This document shows positions 17,038 through 24,364 of a DNA stretch of 44,274 nucleotides, in pieces (positions within the stretch are counted from its first letter, which is position 1; every line of letters begins with the position of its first letter). The DNA comes from an uncultured Clostridia bacterium (GTDB lineage Bacteria; Bacillota; Clostridia; Oscillospirales; Acutalibacteraceae), in NCBI GenBank assembly GCA_947595635.1, contig CANQEU010000015.1, positions 1-44,274 of the forward strand, in the 5' to 3' direction. The notes beneath the pieces are model-generated. The model saw only the letters and a list, made by a program, of their open reading frames with translations. It did not search any database and was not told the DNA's origin. A program made the position numbers and the translations under genes.

Positions 17038-17077
17038 AAAACAAATGTTTGACTATTTTTGCTTTTCCTGATATAAT
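17038..17077 (+). promoter_or_regulatory. lexA promoter with candidate LexA operator
   Basis: TTGACT (17049-17054), 17-base spacer and TATAAT (17072-17077) give a near-consensus promoter. A palindrome AAAC-AAAT-GTTT-G (17039-17051) overlaps the -35 box and resembles the Firmicute SOS box CGAAC-N4-GTTCG with substitutions in both arms. Binding there would block RNA polymerase and make lexA self-regulated, as in other bacteria. Confidence 0.65.
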
Positions 17078-17112
17078 AAAATCAAAATAATGCAGGTATC
17101 TGGAGGTAAGCT

Positions 17113-17700
17113 ATGAAACCTTTATCTCAGACTCAGCAAAAAATACTTAAGTATATAACCGAATGCGCGCAATCGGGAATTTCCCCGTCCGTGCGCGATA
17201 TATGCGCGGCGACCGGACTGCGTTCTACCTCAACTGTTCATTCTCATTTAAAAACGCTTAAAAATCTCGGGTTTATCGACAAGGAGGAAAAGCTTAACCG
17301 TACAATACGCCTTGCAAACAGCGCTCCGACCTCTCCCGTTCCGATTATGGGCAGGGTAACGGCAGGAGTTCCCATACTTGCGGTGGAGGACATTGAGGGG
17401 TATATTCCCGTAAGCGAGGAGGTTCGCCGTGGCAGGGAGCTTTTCGCGTTGAGAATCGACGGCGAAAGTATGATAAACGCCGGAATTCTTGACGGAGATA
17501 TTGTTGTAGTCCACAAGACAGAAACGGCTGATAACGGAGAAATAGTAGTCGCTTTGATTGATGACGAGGCGACGGTAAAGCGCTTTTACAAGGAAAACGG
17601 GCATTACAGACTTCAGCCGGAAAACCCGGAGTTTGAACCTATTATTGTTGCGTCGTGCGCTATTTTGGGCAAGGTTATAGAGGTTGTAAGATACTATTAA
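17113..17700 (+). CDS. lexA: LexA repressor
   Basis: A 195-residue SOS repressor. The winged-helix DNA-binding domain covers residues 1-65 (ISPSVRDICAATGLRSTSTV as recognition region). The self-cleavage site is A84-G85 in GRVTAGVPILA. The Ser/Lys dyad is S119 (DGESM) and K156 (ATVKRFY). RecA filaments on single-stranded DNA trigger the cut and release SOS genes. TGGAGG precedes the ATG. The gene is monocistronic, flanked by its own promoter and a terminator. Length and all key residues are normal for the family. Confidence 0.96.
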   Translation: MKPLSQTQQKILKYITECAQSGISPSVRDICAATGLRSTSTVHSHLKTLKNLGFIDKEEKLNRTIRLANSAPTSPVPIMGRVTAGVPILAVEDIEGYIPVSEEVRRGRELFALRIDGESMINAGILDGDIVVVHKTETADNGEIVVALIDDEATVKRFYKENGHYRLQPENPEFEPIIVASCAILGKVIEVVRYY

Positions 17701-17720
17701 AAATAATAAAACCGATATAA

Positions 17721-17750
17721 AAAGGACGGAGATATTACTCTCCGTCCTTT
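17721..17750 (+). terminator. lexA terminator
   Basis: AAAGGACGGAGA (17721-17732) pairs with TCTCCGTCCTTT (17739-17750). Nearly the same stem occurs again at 18043-18069. Confidence 0.85.
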
Positions 17751-17788
17751 AAGCTTGCCGATAAATCGGTTTATGATAAAATTCCCGC

Positions 17789-17886
17789 CGACCGCAGCTT
17801 TACCGACTGTCGCCGTTAAAGCCGATGCTTTAAGGTTTAGTTTTACACGGGGGAGCTGACGCTCCATCGTAAGCCCCCACTTGCTT
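17789..17886 (-). repeat. Dispersed palindromic repeat, copy A
   Basis: Minus-strand copy of a family found six times here. Read on the minus strand it gives GCAAGTGGGGGCTTACG, then a degenerate GGAGCG-TCA-GCTCCC hairpin, a short AT-rich linker with TTAAAGCA, and a second hairpin ending in GCTGCGGTC. It fills part of the 417-base gap between lexA and the binding-protein gene. The rest of that gap (17887-18042) holds an AGGCGTT / AACGCCT inverted repeat and no gene. Confidence 0.75.
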
Positions 17887-18042
17887 GTTTAAAGAATTAT
17901 TTTCGATTATAAAAGCCTGATTAAATAATTTTGTGAGGGAATGCAGGGCTATGGGAGATGCCTCGCTCCTAAAAAATAAAATTTTAAGAGGCGTTGACCG
18001 CGCTTCGGGGATTACATAGGAAAACGCCTTTTAGACATACAA

Positions 18043-18069
18043 AAGGACGGAGAAATCGCTCTCCGTCCT
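18043..18069. terminator. Terminator of the binding-protein gene
   Basis: AAGGACGGAGA pairs with TCTCCGTCCT; flanking A and T runs allow action on either strand. It lies 49 bases beyond the stop of the minus-strand gene at 18118. Confidence 0.75.
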
Positions 18070-18117
18070 ATTTTTATGCAAGCTGTAATATTACGCTTAG
18101 CCTTTGCGGTATGTCCG

Positions 18118-19398
18118 TTAATAATATTCGCCGTAATAATAGCTGTCGTCATAATACCCTTCGTCGTAATAGTCTTCCGAATATGAATCGCTGTCTTCTG
18201 CCGACTGCTTATCAACAGGCTCGCTCCTTGGCACGGCGTCGTCTGAGAACATTTTATCAAGCGTTTTTTTGTTGGTCTCGCCGGTCGTTGTTTTCAGACC
18301 GTTCGCACTTTGAAATTCGCTTACGGCAACCGCGGTCGTTTCTCCGTAGTAGCCGGTTGTTTCGTTCAAGGGCCAATATCCGAGGTCGTCAAGGCGTTGC
18401 TGAATTATCAGTATCGTTTCTCTGTAGCCGTCAACGTCGTTTTCCTTTGAATCCGCGCCGTTGCCTATTGTAAGGAAAATATCCTTATCATATTTTATTC
18501 CGTAATTCTCGGCAACAGAGCCTGCCTTGCCGTCGGGGTAAAGAGTTTCGGTGACTGTTTTTACAGCGTCAAGAATGCTTACCCCGCCTCTTGAAAAGCT
18601 TTCGGCAGGTATTTCTACAATTCTGTTGTTTTTTACTGCAAGAAGATTTTTAAAGCTCGTATTCTTTGCAATCATCTTCTTCATTCCCGTATCACAGAAT
18701 ATGTACTGCGGATTTTTCTCCTTTATTGCGCTTACGTCAATTTGACCGCCTGTCATTGCCGAGGCTATATTTGTTGCGCCTGAGCTCAAAAATATTATAT
18801 TTCCGAGCATATCGCCGGTAACTGTTTTTCCTTTATAGTCAAACAGATAGCAAACAGTCTTTGGCTTTATAATATCCGGCAGGGATTTTACGTTTTTATC
18901 AAGCTTGCCGTAAAGCTTTGTGTAATTATCCTCGCCAAGCTTTGCGCCCGTGACTCTTCCGCCGAAGAGTATGCCGAGGGTTTTATACATAAGCTCAAGC
19001 TCCTTAACGGTGGAGGGAGAATCAAAGCAAAGCACAGGTATATCATTGCTTTCAAGCTTTTTAACCGTTTTATCCGGGAGCGTTTCGTCCGCTATGACTA
19101 TTTGAGGCGACATCTCTATTATCTTTTCGGTGTTTGGCTCATCTCTTCCGCCAACGCTGTCGATTTTGCTGATTTTTTTCTGTGTGCACTCGTCGCTTCT
19201 GCCGTCGATTCTTGATTCATAGCCCATCTCAATTATAATATCCGCGGCGTTATCGGATAAAACAACGGCATCGTTTATTGCGTTATTTATTTTTGTATGC
19301 CCGACCGTCACAGGAAACTCCGAATCTGAATTTCCAACGCAGCCTGAAAGCGGAACAAGCATTATTGCCGCGCACAGCAGCGCCATAAACCTTTTCAT
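18118..19398 (-). CDS. Lipoprotein: metal-chelate-type binding domain plus PG-binding domain
   Basis: A 426-residue lipoprotein. A signal peptide ends in lipobox LSGC (cysteine ~20). Residues ~45-310 form a class III (BtuF/FhuD-like, PF01497) substrate-binding domain, with SPQIVIADETLPDKTVKKLE, a long backbone helix and GGVSILDAVKTVTETLYP. Residues 327-384 are a PG_binding_1 three-helix module (IIQQRLDDLGYWP, then TTAVAVSEFQSANGL). Residues 385-426 are a tyrosine- and acid-rich tail. This combination is unusual: binding proteins normally serve an ABC importer, yet no permease or ATPase gene is adjacent. The start overlaps the stop of the DUF815 gene by one base (TAATG), so the two are coupled. 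The ligand is unknown. Confidence 0.85.
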   Translation of the reverse strand: MKRFMALLCAAIMLVPLSGCVGNSDSEFPVTVGHTKINNAINDAVVLSDNAADIIIEMGYESRIDGRSDECTQKKISKIDSVGGRDEPNTEKIIEMSPQIVIADETLPDKTVKKLESNDIPVLCFDSPSTVKELELMYKTLGILFGGRVTGAKLGEDNYTKLYGKLDKNVKSLPDIIKPKTVCYLFDYKGKTVTGDMLGNIIFLSSGATNIASAMTGGQIDVSAIKEKNPQYIFCDTGMKKMIAKNTSFKNLLAVKNNRIVEIPAESFSRGGVSILDAVKTVTETLYPDGKAGSVAENYGIKYDKDIFLTIGNGADSKENDVDGYRETILIIQQRLDDLGYWPLNETTGYYGETTAVAVSEFQSANGLKTTTGETNKKTLDKMFSDDAVPRSEPVDKQSAEDSDSYSEDYYDEGYYDDSYYYGEYY

Positions 19399-20660
19399 TA
19401 TTCTTCCTCCTCAAATTCATAGTCGTTTTTTGGTACAAAAAGCGAATCAATAAACTGTCTTGCACAGCGCGCCGAGCGGCCGCCTCTTTCAATCGCCCAT
19501 GTTTCAGCTCTTTTAAACAGCTCTTGCCGCTCCATACCGACGCCCTTTTGATCGGCTATAGCGGCAACTATATCAAGGTAGTCCTGCTTGCTTGGAGCCG
19601 AGAAATTAACCGAAAGGCCAAACCTGTCCGCAAGCGAAAGACTTTCCTGCATTTGGTCGTTGCGGTGAAGCTCTCCGCCTTCTCTGTCGGCAAAGGTCTC
19701 CCTTACTATGTGCCGCCTGTTTGACGTTGCGTAAATCAGCGTATTTTCCGGCCTTGCCGCAAGTCCGCCCTCAAGCACCGCTTTAAGCGAAGCGTAGCTG
19801 TCGTCCTGCTTTTGAAATGAAAGGTCGTCTATATATAAAATAAACCTCATTGGCACCATAGCAATTTTGTCTATCAAAAGGGGAAAATCGCAAAGTCTTT
19901 CCTTTGGCATCTCTACTACCCTTAGTCCCTGAGTGCAGTATTCGTTAAGTATCGCCTTGACGGTCGAGGATTTTCCTGTTCCCTTGTCGCCGTAAAGCAG
20001 ACAGTTGTTTGCGCTGTGTCCGTTTAAAAACGCCTTGGTATTGTTTATAACAAGATTTCTTGCGTGGCTGTATCCCTTTAAATCATCAAGGGTTATGCTG
20101 TCAGGATGCAATACGGGATTTATTGTTCCGTCGCGCCATATAAACGCCTTGTAGCGCGCGAACATTCCGCATCCGTTTTTGCGGTAAAACTCCGCCGAGC
20201 TCTCGAAAGCGCGTTCGGTATCCTTAAGCTGCGGCAAAGGCTCTCCGCCGCTCCAAAGCGGCAGGGATGAGGCTATATCCTTTATTTCGTCTATATATTT
20301 ATAATCCGCAAGGATCTGCTTCGGCGGCAGCGTCGCCGCCTGCGCGATTATTTCTATATCGCGCCTTACTGCTGATTTTATGCTCTCGGGCAGGCTCATA
20401 TGCTCTCCTCTTGCCGCCGCCTTTGAAAAACTGTTTTCGTCATAAAGCGCAGCCTTGGTTATATATGTGCAAAGGCTGTCCTGACATCCTCTGTCGCACA
20501 GGAGCTCAAAAAAGCTGCCCCATTTGGCTAAAAAGCTCAGAGGCTCACAGCTTAGGCTGCAAAGAAGCTCAAAGTACGCTTTTGGCACGCTCCGCTCAAG
20601 CACGCCCTTATATATTGAAAGCGACGAAAGTCTTAGTGCGCATTTTTCTGATTCGGTCAT
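19398..20660 (-). CDS. DUF815 AAA+ type ATPase
   Basis: A 420-residue protein of the DUF815 family (PF05673). Residues 1-180 are a helical N-terminal part. The ATPase core has Walker A GDKGTGKS (224-231), Walker B FILYIDDLS (273-281), a sensor-like YATSNRRH and a C-terminal SARCARQFIDSLF segment. Family members resemble DnaC/replication-loader AAA+ proteins, but their cellular role is not established. The stop overlaps the next gene, a binding lipoprotein, by one base. The start at 20660 is preceded on the minus strand by AAGAGGG. About 300 bases separate it from the divergent 5S gene. Confidence 0.88.
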   Translation of the reverse strand: MTESEKCALRLSSLSIYKGVLERSVPKAYFELLCSLSCEPLSFLAKWGSFFELLCDRGCQDSLCTYITKAALYDENSFSKAAARGEHMSLPESIKSAVRRDIEIIAQAATLPPKQILADYKYIDEIKDIASSLPLWSGGEPLPQLKDTERAFESSAEFYRKNGCGMFARYKAFIWRDGTINPVLHPDSITLDDLKGYSHARNLVINNTKAFLNGHSANNCLLYGDKGTGKSSTVKAILNEYCTQGLRVVEMPKERLCDFPLLIDKIAMVPMRFILYIDDLSFQKQDDSYASLKAVLEGGLAARPENTLIYATSNRRHIVRETFADREGGELHRNDQMQESLSLADRFGLSVNFSAPSKQDYLDIVAAIADQKGVGMERQELFKRAETWAIERGGRSARCARQFIDSLFVPKNDYEFEEEE

Positions 20661-20755
20661 ATTATCCCTCTTAAGAAATCAAATATATAATCCCCGCCGA
20701 AGCCTTGAGGAGCAAGGCTTAATATTAACGGCCGCAATCGCCTTGGGACTTATCA

Positions 20756-20780
20756 AGCAAGCCTTTAAAGGCTTGCTTTT
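20756..20780. terminator. Hairpin between DUF815 gene and 5S promoter
   Basis: AAGCAAGCC pairs with GGCTTGCTT, followed by T-rich sequence on the plus strand. A second smaller hairpin, AAGCCTT / AAGGCTT, lies at 20700-20720. No plus-strand gene ends here, so this may block transcripts entering the 5S gene from upstream, or be a remnant. Confidence 0.5.
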
Positions 20781-20907
20781 ATTTAAAATAACGCTTATTT
20801 TATTATTTTACAATTTTTATGTCATTAAGTCAAATAATATTTGCTTTCATCATTTTTTCAAGTCCATCTGCAAAAAACTAAAAAATAAAAATTTTTTTAA
20901 AAAATGC

Positions 20908-20936
20908 TTGCATTTTAAAAATTCCCGTGATATAAT
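20908..20936 (+). promoter_or_regulatory. 5S rRNA promoter with A/T-rich upstream element
   Basis: TTGCAT (20908-20913), 17-base spacer and TATAAT (20931-20936). Just upstream, 20878-20904 is almost pure A and T, as in UP elements of strong rRNA promoters. The 5S gene begins about 30 bases later. Confidence 0.75.
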
Positions 20937-20967
20937 AGACAAGTCGTTAAGAAAAGCGACATAATAG

Positions 20968-21086
20968 AGTTGGTGTTGATGACACTGAGGGTCCACCTGT
21001 TCCCATACCGAACACAGAAGTTAAGCTCAGCGGTGCCGAAGATACTTGGCTGGAGACGGCCCGGGAAAATAGGGAGATGCCAACAC
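20968..21086 (+). rRNA. rrf: 5S rRNA, free-standing
   Basis: The conserved 5S core is present (CCTGTTCCCATACCGAACAC, GAAGTTAAGCTC, GGTGCCGAAGATACTTGG). Helix I pairs 20969-20975 with 21078-21084. It has its own promoter and terminator, with no 16S or 23S gene beside it. The ends are approximate. Confidence 0.95.
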
Positions 21087-21095
21087 ATAAAAGCT

Positions 21096-21124
21096 ACCGT
21101 CCAATAGGGCGGTCGTTTTTTTTT
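21096..21124 (+). terminator. 5S rRNA terminator
   Basis: ACCGTCC (21096-21102) pairs with GGGCGGT (21107-21113), followed by a run of Ts. Confidence 0.88.
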
Positions 21125-21246
21125 GCCCAAAATCGGATTGAGCGCGAATTTCTGTCATTCTGCCCTTGATTGCCGTTTCGCTCAGAGAAATATCCGTCAT
21201 AATATCCTCTCGGCAGGCATATAAAATAATCGGGAGGGGTTTTGAA

Positions 21247-22032
21247 ATGAAGCTGATGATACTTACAAAACACAAATTGATTGTGATGGCGTGCTGCGCC
21301 TTAACGGCTGTGTTGACGCTTATCGTATCGCTTGGCAGCTACGGGCGCGCGGTTGAGGCGTCGACAGAAGAGAAGAAGGTGCCTATATATTCCGTTGACA
21401 GAAAAGAAAAGGTCGTCAGTATTTCATTTGACGCGGCATGGGGCAACGAACAGACCGGCACGCTGCTTGATATACTTGACAAATACAAGGTGAAGTCGAC
21501 GTTTTTTCTTGTAGGTCAATGGGTGGATAAATACCCCGACGATGTTAGGGCGATAAGCGAGGCAGGCCACGATATAGGCAATCACTCAAACACCCATGCG
21601 CATCTTCCGCAGCTTGACGGCAGCGGAATAGAGGATGAGCTTGAAAGCTGCAATAGAAAGATAGAGGAGATAACGGGCAAATGCCCGACCCTGTTCAGAC
21701 CGCCATACGGCGATTATAACAATGCTGTAGTTGACTCGACAAACGGACTTGATATGTATTGCGTACAGTGGAGTATTGACAGTCTCGACTGGAAAAATCC
21801 CTCGCCGCAGGCTATGGTTGAAAGAATAAAGAGTAAGCTCTGCCCCGGAAGCATCATACTTATGCACAACGGTGCCGAAAACACGCCGGAGGCGTTGCCG
21901 ATGATAATAGAGATGATAAAAAGCGAGGGATACAAGATAGTCCCGATTTCTCAGATACTGCTAAAGGGCGATTACGAAACGGACGTTCAGGGCAAGATGA
22001 AAGCCGTAAGCGAGGCTTCAAGCGGCGATTAA
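21247..22032 (+). CDS. PdaB-like polysaccharide deacetylase
   Basis: A 261-residue exported NodB-fold protein. A membrane/signal helix lies at ~9-31. NodB motifs: SFDAAW (60-65), HSNTH (113-117), RPPYG (151-155), then DSLDW and LMHNG. The second aspartate of the usual TFDD motif is Ala here, which is a known feature of the clostridial PdaB sporulation branch (TIGR02764). PdaB acts on cell-wall material during sporulation; whether this protein is an active deacetylase is uncertain. The ATG at 21247 follows GGGAGGGG (21232-21239); the frame is open further upstream but without a ribosome site. It is monocistronic. Confidence 0.87.
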   Translation: MKLMILTKHKLIVMACCALTAVLTLIVSLGSYGRAVEASTEEKKVPIYSVDRKEKVVSISFDAAWGNEQTGTLLDILDKYKVKSTFFLVGQWVDKYPDDVRAISEAGHDIGNHSNTHAHLPQLDGSGIEDELESCNRKIEEITGKCPTLFRPPYGDYNNAVVDSTNGLDMYCVQWSIDSLDWKNPSPQAMVERIKSKLCPGSIILMHNGAENTPEALPMIIEMIKSEGYKIVPISQILLKGDYETDVQGKMKAVSEASSGD

Positions 22033-22050
22033 TAAAAATCTTATTTGATT

Positions 22051-22205
22051 GCAATATTTTGCAGACAGCGGCAAGAATTTAAAATTAAATAAATTTTGCT
22101 ACGAGCAGGTGGGGGTTTACGGGGGAGCGTCAGCTCCCCCGTTAATATAACATAATATTAAAGCAGCAGGCAGGTCGCCGCAAGGCGGTCTGCCTGCGGT
22201 TAAAA
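22051..22205 (+). repeat. Dispersed palindromic repeat, copy B
   Basis: Plus-strand copy. Order: GCAATATTTTGCAGACAGCG block, AT-rich stretch, GCAGGTGGGGGTTTACG, perfect GGGGGAGC-GTCA-GCTCCCCC hairpin, AT-rich linker with TTAAAGCAGCAGGCAG, second hairpin around CGCCGCAAGGCG, and TCTGCCTGCGGTTAAAA at the end. The first block matches copy F in 22 of 25 bases, which sets the left end. Confidence 0.8.
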
Positions 22206-22235
22206 ACTATTTTTTTATCTTATGCAATCCTTGAA

Positions 22236-22332
22236 CCGCAGTCAGCACTGCTGCGCAGCGGGACTGTTACTTAAGTGTTTATTTTTTGCAGGAGAAGCTT
22301 CGCTTCTCCTGCACCTCATCATTCTCGCACCA
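22236..22332 (-). repeat. Dispersed palindromic repeat, copy C (diverged)
   Basis: Minus-strand relative with the same architecture but different stem sequences: GCAGGAGAAGC / GCTTCTCCTGC at 22288-22312 takes the place of the G-rich/C-rich hairpin, and GCACTGCTGCGCAGCGG lies in the second. It sits between copies B and D. Confidence 0.55.
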
Positions 22333-22395
22333 AGGAATTTTGCTTAATTAAGCTTTTATGCCCGTAAAGCGGTTTAAAATAAATATAATTTTTGA

Positions 22396-22518
22396 GTGAG
22401 CAAGTGGGGGTTTACGGGGGAGCGACAGCTCCCCCGTTTAAAATCCAATTTTAAAGCAGCAGCATTGCCGGCGCAAGGCGGTAATGCTGCGGTCATAGTC
22501 TGCCTGCGGTTAAAAGGC
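22396..22518 (+). repeat. Dispersed palindromic repeat, copy D
   Basis: Plus-strand copy: GCAAGTGGGGGTTTACGG, hairpin GGGGGAGC-GACA-GCTCCCCC, linker with TTAAAGCAGCAGC, second hairpin ATTGCCGGCGCAAGGCGGTA, GCTGCGGTC. An extra tail, TCTGCCTGCGGTTAAAA (22499-22515), repeats the end of copy B exactly. A short frame running through it is not a gene. Together copies B-D fill most of the 590-base gap between the deacetylase and citrate synthase genes. Confidence 0.8.
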
Positions 22519-22585
22519 GCAAAACTAAAATTAATTTTAAAGCTTTGCTTTTCACCGGCAATATTAAATATATATTTTTTAATAT

Positions 22586-22616
22586 GAAAAAGGCTGCTCT
22601 GTATTCGCAGAGCAGC
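22586..22616 (-). terminator. Citrate synthase terminator
   Basis: On the minus strand GCTGCTCTG pairs with CAGAGCAGC (22593-22601 with 22608-22616), followed by a run of Ts (22591-22586). Confidence 0.85.
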
Positions 22617-22623
22617 TTAAATT

Positions 22624-23985
22624 TTACCTTTCGCTTATCGGCTTATACTCTCTCTTTTCAGCAACGCTTTTATAAGCCGGTCTGATTATTTTGTCAACAT
22701 TTACAAGCTCCTCCATACGGTGAGCGCTCCAGCCGACGATTCTTGCTATTGCGAAAATCGGCGTGTAAAGCTCGTTCGGTATGTTAAGCATACTGTAAAC
22801 AAAACCGCTGTAAAAATCGACGTTCGGGCATACTCCCTTGTATATCCTGCGTTCCTCGGCTATAACCTCAGGCGCAAGGCGCTCCACAAGCGCATACAGA
22901 GAAAAATCGTCCTGTCTGCCCTTTTCCTCCGCAAGCCCCTCTACAAAGCCCTTGAGAACACGCTCTCTCGGATCCGACAGCGAGTAAACGGCATGACCCA
23001 TACCGTAAATAAGTCCCTTCTTGTCAAACTCCTGCTTGTTGAGCAGCCTTTTGAGGTAGGCCTTTACTTCTTCCTCGTCCTTTGTGTCCTTTACGTTTTT
23101 CTTTAAATCGTCCATCATCTCGATAACCTTTATATTGGCTCCGCCGTGCTTTGGCCCCTTAAGCGATGAAAGGGCCGCCGCCATTACGGAATATGTATCC
23201 GAGCCGGATGACGTAACGACATGTGTGGTAAACGTGGAGTTGTTTCCTCCGCCGTGCTCCATATGCAGCATCAGCGCTATGTCAAGCACCTTAGCCTCAA
23301 GCTCCGTGTACTGCATATCGGGACGCAGCATTCTAAGAATATTTTCGGCAGTTGAAAGCTTAGGGTCGGGGCGGTGGATATACATACTGTCGTCGCGCTC
23401 ATAGTGGTTGTATGCGTGATAAGCGTAAACTGCGAGCATTGGCATTTCGGCAATAAGGCGCATACACTGGAACAGCACATTTTCCCTTGATGTATCTGTC
23501 GCCTTTGTGTCATACGACGCAAGCGTTAAAATGCTTCTTGTCAGCGAGTTCATAATATCGCTGCTCGGCGCCTTCATAATTACGTCTCTTACAAAATTAG
23601 TCGGCAGACGTCTGAACGCGCCAAGAATATGATTAAAGCTTTCAAGTGTTTTTATGTCGGGCAGCTCGCCGAAAAGAAGAAGATAGCTTGCCTCCTCAAA
23701 GCCAAAGCGACGCTCGGACGTCGCGCCGTTTACAAGGTCAAAAATATTATAGCCTCTGAAATCAAGCTCGCCGTCGCAGGGGATCTTTTGTCCGTCAACC
23801 TCTTTTGAGGAGATTACCGATGAAACCGTTGTAAGTCCTGCAAGCACGCCGACTCCGTTTTTATCTCTTAGTCCTCGCTTTACGTTAAGCTCGTTAAAGA
23901 GCTCCGGGTCGATTTTATCGTTTTCTACATATTTTTCCGTGCCCGTTTTTATGAAATCACGCAGCATTTCTTTATTATCTCTCAT
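22624..23985 (-). CDS. Citrate synthase
   Basis: A 453-residue enzyme condensing oxaloacetate and acetyl-CoA to citrate. Catalytic and binding residues are in place: H241 and H244 in HMEHGGGN, H280 in GPKHGGAN, H331 in MGHAVYS and D390 in NVDFYSG. It belongs to the longer clostridial type with ~60 extra N-terminal residues before the core. A 2-methylcitrate synthase activity cannot be excluded. In an anaerobe it probably feeds glutamate synthesis through the oxidative branch. No aconitase or isocitrate dehydrogenase gene is adjacent. ACGGAGG precedes the ATG. Confidence 0.93.
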   Translation of the reverse strand: MRDNKEMLRDFIKTGTEKYVENDKIDPELFNELNVKRGLRDKNGVGVLAGLTTVSSVISSKEVDGQKIPCDGELDFRGYNIFDLVNGATSERRFGFEEASYLLLFGELPDIKTLESFNHILGAFRRLPTNFVRDVIMKAPSSDIMNSLTRSILTLASYDTKATDTSRENVLFQCMRLIAEMPMLAVYAYHAYNHYERDDSMYIHRPDPKLSTAENILRMLRPDMQYTELEAKVLDIALMLHMEHGGGNNSTFTTHVVTSSGSDTYSVMAAALSSLKGPKHGGANIKVIEMMDDLKKNVKDTKDEEEVKAYLKRLLNKQEFDKKGLIYGMGHAVYSLSDPRERVLKGFVEGLAEEKGRQDDFSLYALVERLAPEVIAEERRIYKGVCPNVDFYSGFVYSMLNIPNELYTPIFAIARIVGWSAHRMEELVNVDKIIRPAYKSVAEKREYKPISER

Positions 23986-24029
23986 AATTTGCCTCCGTTA
24001 TCAAAGAATTTATCCAAAATGTATAAATG

Positions 24030-24038
24030 ATTATAGCA
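24030..24038 (-). promoter_or_regulatory. Extended -10 promoter for citrate synthase
   Basis: On the minus strand TGC-TATAAT (24038-24030) is an extended -10 element about 45 bases before the start codon. No good -35 box is seen, as often with this promoter type. Confidence 0.45.
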
Positions 24039-24240
24039 TAAAAAAACAATAATTCTATGAACTGAAATTGAACACTGAGAATTTTACAATATTGTAATAT
24101 AGTTTTAATCAGGCGCAGGGCTTAAAGAACGCTTGACAATCCGCATATAAATAGGGGTAGTATATAAAAAAAGCGTTTGCCGCCTTAAGCGCAAACGCTT
24201 GAGTTTGTCGATAAGCCTATTTTTTGATAAGTTTTTACAT

Positions 24241-24334
24241 ATAGCGGCGTTGCCGACTTGCGCCGGCAACACTGCTACTTTATAGTTTGCTTTTAAACGA
24301 GGAAGCTGACGCTCCACCGTAAACGCCCGTTTCC
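24241..24334 (-). repeat. Dispersed palindromic repeat, copy E
   Basis: Minus-strand copy: GGCGTTTACGGTGGAGCG, TCAGCTTCCTCGTTTAAAA, TATAAAGTAGCAGTG, TTGCCGGCGCAAGTCGGCAA. The first hairpin has decayed and the second is intact. It lies in the 379-base gap between citrate synthase and the esterase gene. That gap also holds an imperfect GCGTTTGC / GCAAACGC inverted repeat at 24173-24199 and no gene. Confidence 0.75.
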
Positions 24335-24364
24335 CGTTGAAATAAAATCTTATTTTTAAGATTT

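Noticed and set aside
21166-21246. Upstream extension of the PdaB-like protein
   Set aside because: The frame is open, but a strong ribosome site stands just before the ATG at 21247, and the signal peptide begins there.
22396-22587. 63-codon frame containing GERQLPRLKSNFKAAALPAQ
   Set aside because: It is the translation of repeat copy D. The same peptide pattern appears at 24105-24317 on the minus strand from copy E, so similarity between them reflects the DNA repeat and not a protein family.
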